64,000 nt of DNA from Gadus chalcogrammus. Lineage: Eukaryota > Chordata > Actinopteri > Gadiformes > Gadidae. The notes under the pieces are model-generated. The model saw nothing but the letters and a program-made list of their open reading frames with translations, did no database searches and was not told the DNA's origin. Below, in pieces: positions 35,436 through 46,022 of this stretch (its first letter is position 1; the number at the start of each line of letters is the position of its first letter). The position numbers and the translations under genes were made by a program. The stretch covers positions 62,001-126,000 of the forward strand of contig NC_079422.1 of assembly GCF_026213295.1 (NCBI RefSeq), given 5' to 3'.

Positions 35436-35483
35436 GATCGTTCGGGTTACGTGGTAACCCTGGTTCTCTGAGTGAAGAGACCA

Positions 35484-35636
35484 TCTCTCCACTCCGTTAC
35501 ATATTCCATGTGTACGGGGTATAAACCCCATGACTGCTAAGGACCGTGGATAGGCTTTAAGACACACCGGCACGCCCGGTCACGCCCACACCACTATAAA
35601 ACACCGGTGTAGACGTGCAATCATTGATGGTTTGAT
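35484..35636. repeat. DIRS left inverted terminal repeat
   Basis: GAGACCATCTCTCCACTCCG through CGTGCAATCATTGAT, matched in reverse at 39905-40062 with few differences. Confidence 0.9.
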
Positions 35637-35639
35637 TGG

Positions 35640-36585
35640 ACGCAAGACCCGACGCCGGAACACAGGTATAGCCCCGCCAGGCGCAAGGCCCAACTCTGTG
35701 CAGATAAGCAGCCCAAGTCAGCCCGCAAGACGCAAGGCTGACCAATTGAGGGCTCAGGGTTACCTCTGAGTCCGAGCCACACCAAGTACCTGCTCCGCGA
35801 AGGAGGGTCCCGCTGCCACATTCAAGCGGTAGAATCTGGTGGAGTGGAGTGGGAGGACCAAGTGGCTGCTGCGCATATGGTGGCGAGAGAGGCACCCCGC
35901 CACAAAGCCCAAGAAGTCGACACGCTGCGGGTCGAGTGTGCTCGAATCCTGGAGGGGGCAGGAGCGCCCGAGGTCTTCCCAAGCAACTAGTGCGAAAACA
36001 CACAAAGAGCTGGTTTGACTTTCTTAGCGGCTTAGTGCGCCGCATATACTCCGACAGGGCCCTTACCGGGCAGAGTGCTAGCTGGTCCGCCGCTGAGACG
36101 GGTAGGGACTGCAGCTCTATGCTCTGGGACAGATGGAAGTCAGACAGAACCTTGGGCAAGAAGGCTGGGTTGGGGCGAAGAACCACCTTTGACCCCTCCG
36201 GAGAAAAAGTACAGCAGTCCCTGTGGACGGACAGCGCATGGAGCTCGCCTATCCTCCTAGCCGAAGTGATGGCCAGGAGGAAAGCTGTTTTTAGGGAGAG
36301 CCACTTTAGGTCCACATTGCCGAGGGGCTCAAAAGGCGGATGCTTCAGAGCTTCAAGGACAAGATACAAGTCCCAGGGTGGTACCTGAGGACCTCTACTG
36401 GACGCTGTAAGCCTTCGTGCCCCCCTTAGGTATCGGGAGATCATGGAGCAGCCATCCTCACTAATGGCAAACTCTCCGATACGGACTGCCTTGATAGCTG
36501 CCAGCATGCCTCTCAGGGTGACTGCAGATTTACCGGCCTCCAACTGCATCTGCAGGAAGAGCAGGATGTCCTGGGTTGAGGCCAA
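35640..36585 (-). pseudogene. DIRS tyrosine recombinase
   Basis: The frame on the minus strand from 36585 has a core-binding region (LFLQMQLEAGKSAVTLRGML) followed by SARRIGELHAL, which contains the first catalytic Arg box. After about residue 200 the frame is lost. The later motif FYRLNVAAGPSF, expected around the nucleophilic Tyr, lies in another frame at about 35820-35850. At least two frameshifts therefore separate the boxes. The protein would have joined retrotransposed circular DNA to the chromosome. Confidence 0.8.
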
Positions 36586-36639
36586 GAAGGGGTCTGTTTG
36601 GTGTGCCTTTAGAGGGTTGGGGAGCCCAAACCCCCCTGC

Positions 36640-37883
36640 CTATTGATGTACGCAGCTGTCACTGTGCTGTCGGTTCTGACTATGACATGCATGCTTTAGG
36701 GCTAGACAAACCGCCCTCAGCTCCAACAGGTTGATATGCTGAGACCCCCAGCGGCCCCTCCAGGGTCCGTTGATACCCTGACCTTTGTGTACGGCTCCCC
36801 AGCCTGCTAGGGATGATCCTGTAAATACGATCTGGCGGTGAGTCACTGACCCCATGGTCTGCCCCCTCCTGATGTTGGCTGGGTCCCTCCACCAGCGTAG
36901 GGCTCTGTAGAGCCTTTGGGAAACCGTCACCTTGGCACGGGCGGGGCTCTGTGGACACAGGCCTACACTTAGGAGACACCTCTGAACAGGGCGCATGTGA
37001 AGAAGGGCCAGAGGGACTATCTCTACCATTGCTGCCATAAGGCCCATGAGTCTGAGGCAAACCCTCCAGTCCCTCTGAGCCCTGAGGGTGAAGGAACTGA
37101 GACAGGCAGCAAAGGACTGCTGTCTCGCTGGAGAGAGGGTAACAGTAGCCCTCCTGGAGTCTAACACCATGCCAAGGAAATTCGTTACCCGGCAGGGTTG
37201 CAGCTTGCTCTTCTTGGTATTGAGGCACAACCCCAGACACTGAATGTGAGTCAATAGCAGGTCACGTGTTGGCGACATAGCTCTTCTGAGTTTGCGCAGA
37301 TCAGCCAGTCGTCCAAATAGTTCAGTATACTGAGCCCCTGCTGCCTCAAGGGTGCAAGGACTGCGTCCATGCACCTGGTAAAGGTCCGAGGGGCAAGAGA
37401 TAGTCCGAACGGGAGGACCTGAAACTCGAAGATCCGACCCTCGAAAGCAAATCTCAGGAAACGCCAATGCCCTGGCCATATCGGAATCTGAAAATAGGCA
37501 TCTTTCAGATCGATGGTCGCGAACCAATCCCCTGTCTTGATGGTCTGCCGAACCCGCAGAACCGTCAAGAACCTGCATCTTAGGGGGCAGAGGTACTTGT
37601 TGAGCCCCCTGAGGTCTAAGATGGGGCGTAGGCCCCCATCCTTCTTGGGGATGAGGAAATATCGAGAGTAGAACCCTGCTTGGCGGTCGGAGCGCTCGAC
37701 CTCTCCGATCGCCTCCTTCTCTAAGAGGGTAGACAGCTCCATTCGCAGATACTGGGCTTGTCGTTGGTTGGCCACCGTGGTAAAGATCGGAGATCTCGCT
37801 CCCTGGGCCTGCGCCAGAACTGCAGGCGGTACCCCTGGGTCATGGTAGAGACCACCCATGGGTCCGCCGCCAGAGCCAGCCAA
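36640..37883 (-). pseudogene. DIRS reverse transcriptase and RNase H
   Basis: Reverse transcriptase motifs appear in the first frame (37883-37300): LDLRGLNKYL, IDLKDAYFQIPI, VLPFGLSLAP and LNYLDDWL. A one-base frameshift near 37300 moves the reading into the next frame, which continues with LLLTHIQCLGL and CRVTNFLGMVLDS. It then enters RNase H with SLAGWGAVHKG and HINLLELRAV. The residue before SS in FTGSSLAGWG is Gly where RNase H has its first catalytic Asp, so the enzyme would be inactive even in frame. Confidence 0.87.
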
Positions 37884-37929
37884 GCCCTCCTGTGCTGTGA
37901 TGAGAGGCGGGGCTGGCTGGACCGCAAAC

Positions 37930-39080
37930 CGTCAGGAACGATGCGGGCATCTGGAGGGGCCGCGTCTGCTAGCAGATGACCCCCTCCGACCACCTCTTGG
38001 GAAATCACCATTTCCCCGGGGCGCTTGGAGCCAGTGTCTGAGGTCTCCCGGGCCCCAGGCCTGGGCTACTGACTGAGACGCCACCCGAGGTGTAGGTGCT
38101 CCTGGGCGCCTTGCCCGCTTCCCCCGACTGCCGAGGGACTCTGACACCTCATCCGCACAGCGACGGCGATCCCGTGCCTGTTGCAGCAGGGAGGAGGCCT
38201 GTGTCCCAAACATGGCTGTGGGCTCCACTGGCACCCTGAGGAGACAGTCCCTATCTGCTGGCTGTAGCTTCGACTGGGACAGCCACAGATGTCGTCTCAC
38301 CACCCAGAGCTGAGCCAATGAGCGGCCTGATGCCACTGCCTGCTCCTTGGACCAGACGGGCTTGCATCGCCGTGGACCTGTGCAGCTTGCCCAACAGACT
38401 CTCCATCGCCTTACTGTCTTTGTTCAGACAGGCCGGACCCCAAAACAAAGAACCTGGGGAGAGAAAGAGTGGCGCCAGGTCTTGGTCCACAGCTGGAAGT
38501 GCCCCACAGCAGACCTGCTCTTGGCCGGCCATGTTGGAGAACACTTTAGTCTGCCTTGACCATTTATGGTAGTATGATGGTGAAGTAAACATAACAGGTT
38601 CTTGAAGTCTGGTAGGAGAGGGATCTCTGACCTGAGACCTTCCTCTGCCTCAGCCTCGAACCTGGAGGCAGCAGCTGTCGGCTTTTCGGGTAAAACGATG
38701 TTCAGGGCCTTGGTTGCCCTGTCAACAATCTCCCCAAACAGGTGAGCCAGCTCTCGCCCGGAAGGGTTAGCTGAGGGAAGCTGTTCACTGGGAAACTCCC
38801 CACTCTCTGAAGAGAATACTGTGTCCACATCCAAGTCCTCTTCCTCGGAACCATCGTACTCCCTGTCAGAGAAAAGACTGGGAGGCCGAGAGGGACCCAC
38901 GCAGAGAGAAACGGGGGCCCCAGGAACACTGAGGGAGAACAGGGAGGCTCGTGGAGCCCCCGAGCACCCGCTCGGGGGCTCCGCGAGCCTCCCCGGCCCC
39001 CCCGGAAGCCCTCCTCATCTTTCTTGCTGTGATGGCCGGAAGTGCCCTCCATACTACTGGGAGGAGTCAACTTGGCCACG
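37930..39080 (-). pseudogene. DIRS Gag-like region
   Basis: Minus-strand frames at 38900-38600 (acidic DGSEEEDLDVDTVFSS start), 38592-38251 and 38336-37932 follow one another with frame changes. They resemble a Gag-like ORF upstream of reverse transcriptase in DIRS elements. The assignment rests mainly on position. Pro/Gly-rich frames on the other strand are shadows. Confidence 0.6.
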
Positions 39081-39233
39081 CAGCTCTGCTAAAGCTCCCT
39101 CCCTCCCTCAAGCTCCACCCCTCACAGAAACGTTGTTTTCTCGCCCCTAGCGGACCGAAGTCACTGCCAGGCGAGGGACCTGAAGCCAACGCGTAAGTCG
39201 TGGGTTGCACGTACAATACGTCGGTGTCAATAC

Positions 39234-39745
39234 TAGGGCTGTCAAAACGAACTTCGCTATTCGAATACAATTCGAATTTTTCAAAAAAGGAGAACATTCG
39301 AGTGCGGCAACTAACGTTCAAACTTTTTTTTGACACTGACATCCTCAAGTCAAGAATTACATTTAACTTTTGCCTAGCAACGACGCAAATCAAAGTCAAC
39401 GTTGTGCGTCGTGACGTTCGGCATTGTATGCTTACAAGATGGCGGGGAGCAGCGCGCGAGCAGACAGAGCTGGAAAGCATAGGTACGAACACACCAAACG
39501 CGTACCCGCGTTAAGATTTACGCGCATAACGCAGCTAAAATGCAAATGTTACATAACAGATTTGGTTGACGCGCCCTCTAGTGGACGCGGGACGTAGGCC
39601 TAATAATAAGATGGTATCGGTGTATATAATGATATAATATTTTTTTTTTTTAAAAAACATTAAAATATTCGAACATTATTCGAATATTCAACATAAGAAG
39701 CATTAGAAATTCGAATATGATTTGAGGGGAGGATTGACAGCCCTA
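39234..39745. mobile_element. Short non-autonomous hAT element
   Basis: It starts TAGGGCTGTCAA and ends TTGACAGCCCTA, with flanks GTCAATAC and GTCACTAC (seven of eight bases). Internal ATTCGAAT-type words are abundant near both ends. It is nested in the DIRS element. Confidence 0.9.
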
Positions 39746-39904
39746 GTCACTACCAAGCCAAAAATGATCTTTCTTTTCCGGGTTTGGCTACGCGATCCAA
39801 GGAGGCTGTCCGCAGACAGACTCCAAAAATTACACAGGCAAGCGGATACCAATGCTGTAACCCACACACGTTAATCTAACACACAACCCCACACGGTACC
39901 TTTC

Positions 39905-40062
39905 ACAGTGGAGATCAAACAATCAATGATTGCACGTCTACACCGGTGTTTTATAGTGGTGTGGGCGTGACCGGGCGTGCTGGTGTGTCTTAAAGCCTAT
40001 CCACGGTCCTTAGCAGTCATGGGGGTTATACCCCGTACATATGGAATATGTAACGGAGTGGA
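39905..40062. repeat. DIRS right inverted terminal repeat
   Basis: Reverse complement of 35484-35636, ending at GGAGTGGAGAGATGGTCTC. Confidence 0.9.
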
Positions 40063-42652
40063 GAGATGGTCTCGATACGATAGATAACCATCTGTTTCAA
40101 ATGATAATGATGTGTTGGCAGCTACTTATTCAGCCAATGGTGCAAGTATAATTGGGTCAAAGACAAAACTGGGTTTTCAAGCCTCCAAAAGAGAAAAGTA
40201 TTCAAGAACGCAAAACTTGTTGTTCTTTCTGGACATCATAGTGTATATTATGTAATTCAATTTTTTTCTGAGCAAAAAATTGTAGACAACATACCTTTTT
40301 ACTCTGATTTCTAGAAAACAAACCTTAAAACGTCATTCAGTGTAATCAAATTTAAAATACAAAAAAAAAAATGTGCAGGCATAAGAAGATTAAGAGGAGG
40401 TGGATGATATATTAATACACTATATGCAAGGACTGCCTTGCCATTCCAAAATACTAATTAATTGTAATTTGAAATCTTTACACTCTGCAAATATTATTTC
40501 AACCGCCAAGTTTTACCCGTTCACCAGGAATACGTTTTTAGAGCAAGGTGATTTCTGTTTAAAATACAATAATATTTAGTTTAGTTGTATATTTGTATGT
40601 ATATTTTAAGAAACAAAAGTCATTATTAGCATTTTTTTTTTTTTTATACAATATATGCATTACACTGAATGACCAATTGATTACTCTGAATGACGTTTTG
40701 TCAAAAAGGTGTCATGCAATGCCACTATTAGCACTACCATTGTTACTTATCATTAGACCAAACTAGTCACAATCCTGAGTAAATGATGCAGCAGCAGATA
40801 TGCCAAAGAATAAGCATTTTTTATTGAACACTTAAACTTAACAAAAGAACATTTCAAATTAGATGAACATTCAACGCAGAGAAGTGGCTTTCCTGCAAAA
40901 GTAATGTGCAAAGTATTTCAGCAGTGCATGAAAGAAAATGTGTAAACATTGCATTTTTAAGTACCTGAACAAACCTAAACCAGTTCAATTATATACTGTG
41001 TATATATATATATATATATATTTATTATTATTTTTCTCTATTTCACAAACAGCAATATAACTACAGGATTGTTCAATTTGTGGAAACTAAATACGATATA
41101 AAGTTAGAATGATGTGATTATTGTATATGATTCTTGCATCTAATTAACAGTTTTTACTAATAATTGTCTCTAAGATTAAACAGGAATAATTAACCATAGG
41201 ATAATATATTAGATAATGTTTTTCATGTCTCTTGTTCGGTTTCAACAAGTCCAATAGGAGAGAGAGCCGAAGAGTGCGTATGGGAATGGACAAAGCCAAA
41301 GGAACATTTAAAATTAGATGAATTAGATAAACATTGTCAGATTATTTTGAAAACTTCTCCCAGTCTCCATGGCTAAGCTTGGACTGCCTCGTTGTAAGGG
41401 GTTCTGGCTCAGACACAACAGCCTTGATGTCCTCTTTGAAATAGAAGACTTTGTCTGCCATGTCTGGCCAGACAAATGCATTTTTACCAGGTGCACTCTG
41501 GTGCATGCAGTTGACTTCTACCTCCCCTGCAACTACCTGCTCAACTTGCCCAACAAAGGGCTTGCTGTCATACATGACAACAACAAATTTCCCTGTTAGG
41601 TCGTCATCCTCAGCATTCTCAAACATCTCAGCTGACTCTCCAAATTGATGGTCTGATGGTCCACATTCACATGCTGTTTCCTTCCTACTGCAGAAGCAGG
41701 ATACTTTCCGATGGTGGATCTTCCCTGGTTCAGTTGATTCAATTTGATGGATTTGGAATGTGCCCTTAACAGGTGGCAAGTTGTCTGGCACCCTCTCATC
41801 ATACCGGCTCACATCACTCTCATCACTGACCCAAAAGTACCGAATGTTTGATGCAGTGCTTTGGAGGAGTTGGTAAGAGGTCCTCTGGCTTCTGAATGTC
41901 GCCTCCCTTCTTAACATGCTCATCTGCGAGCCTCTTGACAGCACCCCCAACGCCATCTGGTGCCCCTTTACCATGAGATGCCTCTGAGAAGTTCCATGTC
42001 ATTTTCTTGAACCCGAGCATAAATAGAATGGTGCTCATCAAATAAAAATTCCGTTTATTTCTGTATTGAGTCACTGGACCATCGCTCATGCAGTGCAGTG
42101 TGGTGATTAGGGATGTCCCGATCCAGCTTTTTGCACTTCCGATCCGATACCGATATTGTAGCCTTTAGCATCGGCCGATACCGATACCGGCCGATCCAAG
42201 CATGTATTAAAGATTTAAGATATTTACTTATTTTGTTGTACTACTGAAAAGGGTTTTACTCTTAAGAACAACTAGCCAACTTAATTAGGTTAGTTTGAAT
42301 GATCCACAATAGTTGGTAATGAGAAGCTGACCTGTTTGTTCAGGGTTAAATAAACACAAAATAGACAAAATAATAAATAGTCAAATTACCACACACACAC
42401 TGAATTGGCATCAGTGCTCTGTTCTTGAACAACAAGAGTGTAAACAATATTGTAAACAATATAACATTATATATAAAAGCAACACACACAAAACCTGAGT
42501 AGAAAATAGTCAAATTACCACACACACACTGAATTGGCATCAGTGCTCTGCTCTTGAACAACAAGAGTGTAAACCAAGGCTTGCGCTAGGTGTGGTGAAC
42601 AACGCGGACCGGATTTGGGGGGAAAAGCTGAAAAAAACTGGAATGGATTACC

Positions 42653-43262
42653 GTATTTTCCGGACTATAAGTCGCGGTTTTTTTGTAGTTTGGCTTGCCC
42701 TGCGACTTATATTTCGAAGCGACTTATATGCCAAAATTGTGCGTACATAATCTTCGGCCGCAAGATGGCACCGTCATTCATTAGGCCTACAACTGAACGC
42801 TGCAAGCCTACTGCACCACCGAATAAATTATATTCTCGTCGTCATCGTCCTCAATGTCCTCCGGTTCAACCAAAGCTACCCCAGCCTTAGCTGCAATGTT
42901 GTGCAACATAGCTGTCACACATATCACAGCGCATGACTTGGCCGGCGAAAACTGGAGCCCTCCGCTGGACTTCCACCTCCCGATCGTGCGCTCAGGTTTA
43001 GGACCGCGGCGCATACGCGTCCGGTGGAATCCCGGTGTCACTGAATTCGGTATACTCTCAGAACTACGAGTGGGACCGACACACCTATATTGCTATTGCA
43101 ATTTTATTCAGTCTCTCCAGACTAAACGTTCTTGTTTAAATGTTTAAAAATAAATGCGACTTATACACCGATGCAACGTATATATGTTTTTTTCCTCGTC
43201 ATGGAGCATTTTTTGACTGATGCGACTAATATTCGGGAGCGACGTATAGTCCGGAAAATACG
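42653..43262. mobile_element. TA-flanked short element
   Basis: It starts CCGTATTTTCCGGACTATAA and ends TATAGTCCGGAAAATACGG, flanked by TA on both sides. GCGACTTATAT-type words repeat near the ends. It is nested inside the 42108-43429 hAT. The superfamily is unclear (Tc1/mariner-like by target, PIF/Harbinger by its internal ORF). Confidence 0.8.
42808..43041 (-). pseudogene. HARBI1-like C-terminal fragment
   Basis: A minus-strand frame contains RTIGRWKSSGG, CAVICVTAMLHNIA and EPEDIEDDDDE. The phrase ending in LHNIA followed by an acidic tail is typical of the C-terminus of HARBI1/Harbinger nucleases. The catalytic residues are not included, so it is a remnant carried by the 42653-43262 element. 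Confidence 0.55.
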
Positions 43263-44550
43263 GTACCTACATTGGTGCGCTCGAAAACACGGACCGGAGT
43301 TTTGAAAACAAACTGGATCGGGAGTCCGGATCGGGATTTTTCCCGTACAGGCCGATCCGATATTGACATGCATTTTTTTGCTAATATCGGCGGCCGATCC
43401 GATCCAAATATCGGATCGGGACATCCCTAGTGGTGATTAAGGGATTCTCCTTCTTCAGGTCATCCAGAACTGGCTTGAGATGAGCCCAGACTGCGCGCTC
43501 ATCGTGGCGTAAGGAATCCGATATGGCAGCATACGACTGATGGCTGCCAGAAGTATACACAACGATGGTGTGAATCGTGGCTTGCTTCCGGCTGGACCCA
43601 AAATGAAATGCCTGGATTTCCGTGGCCAACTTGCATGCGTAATTTTCTGAAAAGTCCATGTGGACAACAACCTCCTCCTCAGACAGTCTCCTTTAGGTGC
43701 CTACACTTTTCAGTTTGATGGATCCAGTTATACTGGTGTCTTGCTAGGTTGTCAAGTTTGCTGTTAAAGACTTTGACAAGATCACTCCAAGTCCCAGATT
43801 TCCTCTTTTTGGCAAATTTAGTTGAAATCTTACCCCGATCATTTGTTTTCTCCTTCTCCCAATGTTCCCATACAATTTCCTGAGGTTCTTCTGGCAGCTG
43901 AACTTCAAGCTCCTCGTAGCAGCACTTGGGGCACAGGCGGTACATGCATTTTTTTTCTTTGGGATCACACACTATAGCTGCTAGAAGTTGAGAGATGCTT
44001 GAGGTTTTGAGCAATCCCTTTTGCCTGAGTCTTTCCACCAGGAGGCCCATGTTCTCGTGGTGTATGCAAGCGCATGTGTTCCGATCACTTGCTTTCGACT
44101 CGGTTATATGGTACGGTCTGAGGCGTAAGAACTGCCTGTAGGATATGGAGTCCTCTTTGGCCGCCTCTGTTTTGTAGACACCATGGAGTTCCTTCAGTGT
44201 TCTGCAGAGAATGCGTCTCTGAAGTTTGACCTTGTTTCTCGTGATGGTATCCTTCTTACCTGCGAGCTGTCTGCTGTTCTCGTCTCTGCTTAGAAAAGCA
44301 GAGACCTTCTGTCGCCGAGTTACCTTTTTTTTCAGATTCACTTTCTTCATATTCTTCTTTTTTGGTTGGAGCTTTTTCTTTTCCCTTTGCAAACCCTTCC
44401 TTAGGTTTTCACTCCTTCTTTGTGCTTGAGTCAATTGTTTTCTAAGTTGGAAAAGTTCTCTCTTCAGTGCAACATTTTGGAGTCTTTGTGTTTTACTTTC
44501 TTGTTTTGGGGTGGAGGAGGCCAGTGGCTCACTGGCTCGTGCACACCCAG

Positions 44551-44690
44551 TCGGTGGAATGACTGCTGCTGGAGACTGAGTCGTTGGAATGACTGCTGGT
44601 GGAGACTGAGAGCGTGGAATGACTGCTGGTGGAGACTGAGTCGGTGGAATGACTGCTGGTGGAGAATCAGACCATGGAATGGGCACTGCT
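44551..44690 (-). repeat. 30-bp coding minisatellite
   Basis: Four to five units of GGAATGACTGCTGGTGGAGA with a 30-bp period. They encode the 10-residue repeat TQSPPAVIPT in the DDE-like gene. Confidence 0.9.
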
Positions 44691-44975
44691 GGATGGGGTC
44701 TTGCAAGCATTTCTTCAGAAGGCTCCTCAGAGGACTCCGGTGTAATATCCAGGACTGCCCTCAGACGTTTTTCTGCAGCCCTGTGCTGTTTTTGAGTTTC
44801 CCGCCACAGTTTTCTCTTTAGGAACTGATAAACTCCTAATTGGAGGATGATCAGGATTTGCACCGAGGTTGGCTTGCTTTCTTCTCTGATAGCTGGAATG
44901 CAGATTTGATGCAATTACTGATGTGACCACATTATAACAACATTCTTAATTCACATAATTTAATTTATAATGAAG

Positions 44976-45158
44976 TTAATATTGAAATCCTAAATTCCTT
45001 TCTCTTCTCCTTGCTAGTAGCTGTGCACGTGCCATTGGATCTGTGTTAATTTTCTCTCTGTGCTTTGCGACTACTTTAAATACATTGTTTACAAAAATGT
45101 AAATTAAAGATACTATAAGGTTAATATTTTTCATTAACTTAATAAATATGTATAACAA
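44976..45158 (-). other. Possible upstream exon of the DDE-like gene
   Basis: A minus-strand frame, KHREKINTDPMARAQLLARR followed by RERN, looks like the basic N-terminal part expected before the exon at 44850. An acceptor-like TAGTCG precedes it. The place where a donor is needed reads GAAAGGAATTT, lacking GT, so the exon border seems mutated. Confidence 0.4.
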
Positions 45159-46022
45159 TAATAATTAAAGCTGCAAGCACTATTTTTACATTGTGCTTTG
45201 CACAATGTAAAATGCCTTCAAGCCTATCCAGAGCAGAGCAGGATGAACCAAAAAGACTCAACTCTCCAACGACTCGCGACTAGACTTACTTACTTCACAT
45301 CTGTCCTAATTATCTAATATTAATATTAGATAGTTAATTACCTTTTTTTTTTTTTAATCGCTGAGTAAAATGCCACCACATTATATGTGAAAAAAACGTT
45401 TTTATATATTTTTTATATATATATTCCATATTTTTCATAGGCAGTGATCGGCAATTGGCAGATCATGATTTTGGTGATCGGTAATCAGTGATCCGGCCCG
45501 AAAATGCTGATCGGGGCATCGGGTATTAATACATTAGCATTACTCATTATATGAATCCTAATGATTACACTGAATGACATCCATTACACTGAATGACATT
45601 TTAATAAGTAAACATGTTTTACAGGCAAACAGTTAGCCACCTATATCAAACAATGACCTTGACATACAAAGTTTATAACAGTTATTTACTAAATACACTT
45701 GTTTAGAGGAATATCTAACAATAAAAGTGTTTGCTAGCATTACACTGAATGACATGTGGATTTCTATATCAAGTTACCACAACATGAAAAGATGCAATAT
45801 AAAATATTTTAATGGGATAAACTTACCTTGCTGTGTCTGTGTCACCTCAGGGGTCTCCAGGGGTCCTCTTGATGATGTCACAGATTGTCACATGACATCA
45901 GTTTCTGACCTAGCTTCTTGATCTCATTACACTGAATGACCTCTAATGAACTGACCTTTTGGGACAAAAGTCCCCTAACGATTTCAATATCAAAACCTAA
46001 CAATAACTCAATGTCCTTTTAA

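Larger units (their letters stand above)
35440..40075 (-). mobile_element. DIRS-type retrotransposon, decayed
   Basis: Order on the minus strand is a Gag-like region, then reverse transcriptase/RNase H, then tyrosine recombinase. The ends are inverted repeats of about 155 bp (35484-35636 and 39905-40062). This gene order with a recombinase in place of an integrase and with inverted termini defines DIRS elements. There are several frameshifts. A 512-bp hAT sits at 39234-39745 between the Gag-like region and the right terminal repeat. The 80 bases beside the left repeat (GGTTACGTGGTAACC) may be the circle-junction complement. Exact outer borders are uncertain. Confidence 0.88.
42108..43429. mobile_element. 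hAT element inserted in the DDE-like gene
   Basis: It starts TAGGGATGTCCCGATC and ends GATCGGGACATCCCTA, with the exact 8-bp duplication GTGGTGAT at 42100-42107 and 43430-43437. CCGATACCGAT repeats lie inside both ends. An internal direct duplication (AATAGTCAAATTACCACACA) is at 42377 and 42508. It contains the TA-flanked element at 42653-43262. Confidence 0.95.
41342..44850 (-). pseudogene. Large gene with DDE-like core, broken
   Basis: Minus strand. An acceptor ATTAG near 44850 opens a frame with KRKLWRETQKQ, a Pro/Ser-rich part with five 10-residue repeats (44551-44690), a coiled and very basic region (KKKNMKKVNLKKKVTRRQK) and a Cys-rich segment (CMYRLCPKCC). After a frameshift near 43676 come HMDFSENYACKL and FHFGSSRKQATIHT. 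The frame is then cut by a hAT at 42108-43429. Removing the hAT and one 8-bp duplication rejoins it exactly into SDGPVTQYRNK and WNFSEASHGKGAPDGVGG. A second frameshift near 41870 precedes a C-terminal domain (KFVVVMYDSKPFVGQVEQV, then NAFVWPDMADKVFYF) that ends at 41342. Asp in MDF, Asp in SDG and Glu in FSEASHG could be a DDE triad; this is inference. I know no name for the family, although similar proteins seem multi-copy in fish. Confidence 0.65.

Noticed and set aside
35849..36388. 179-codon plus-strand ORF
   Set aside because: It is a shadow of the minus-strand recombinase frame of the DIRS element.
45166..45527. TTAA-flanked element beginning AGCTGCAAGCA
   Set aside because: TTAA occurs at both sides, but the two ends are not inverted copies of each other, so the right border is unsupported.
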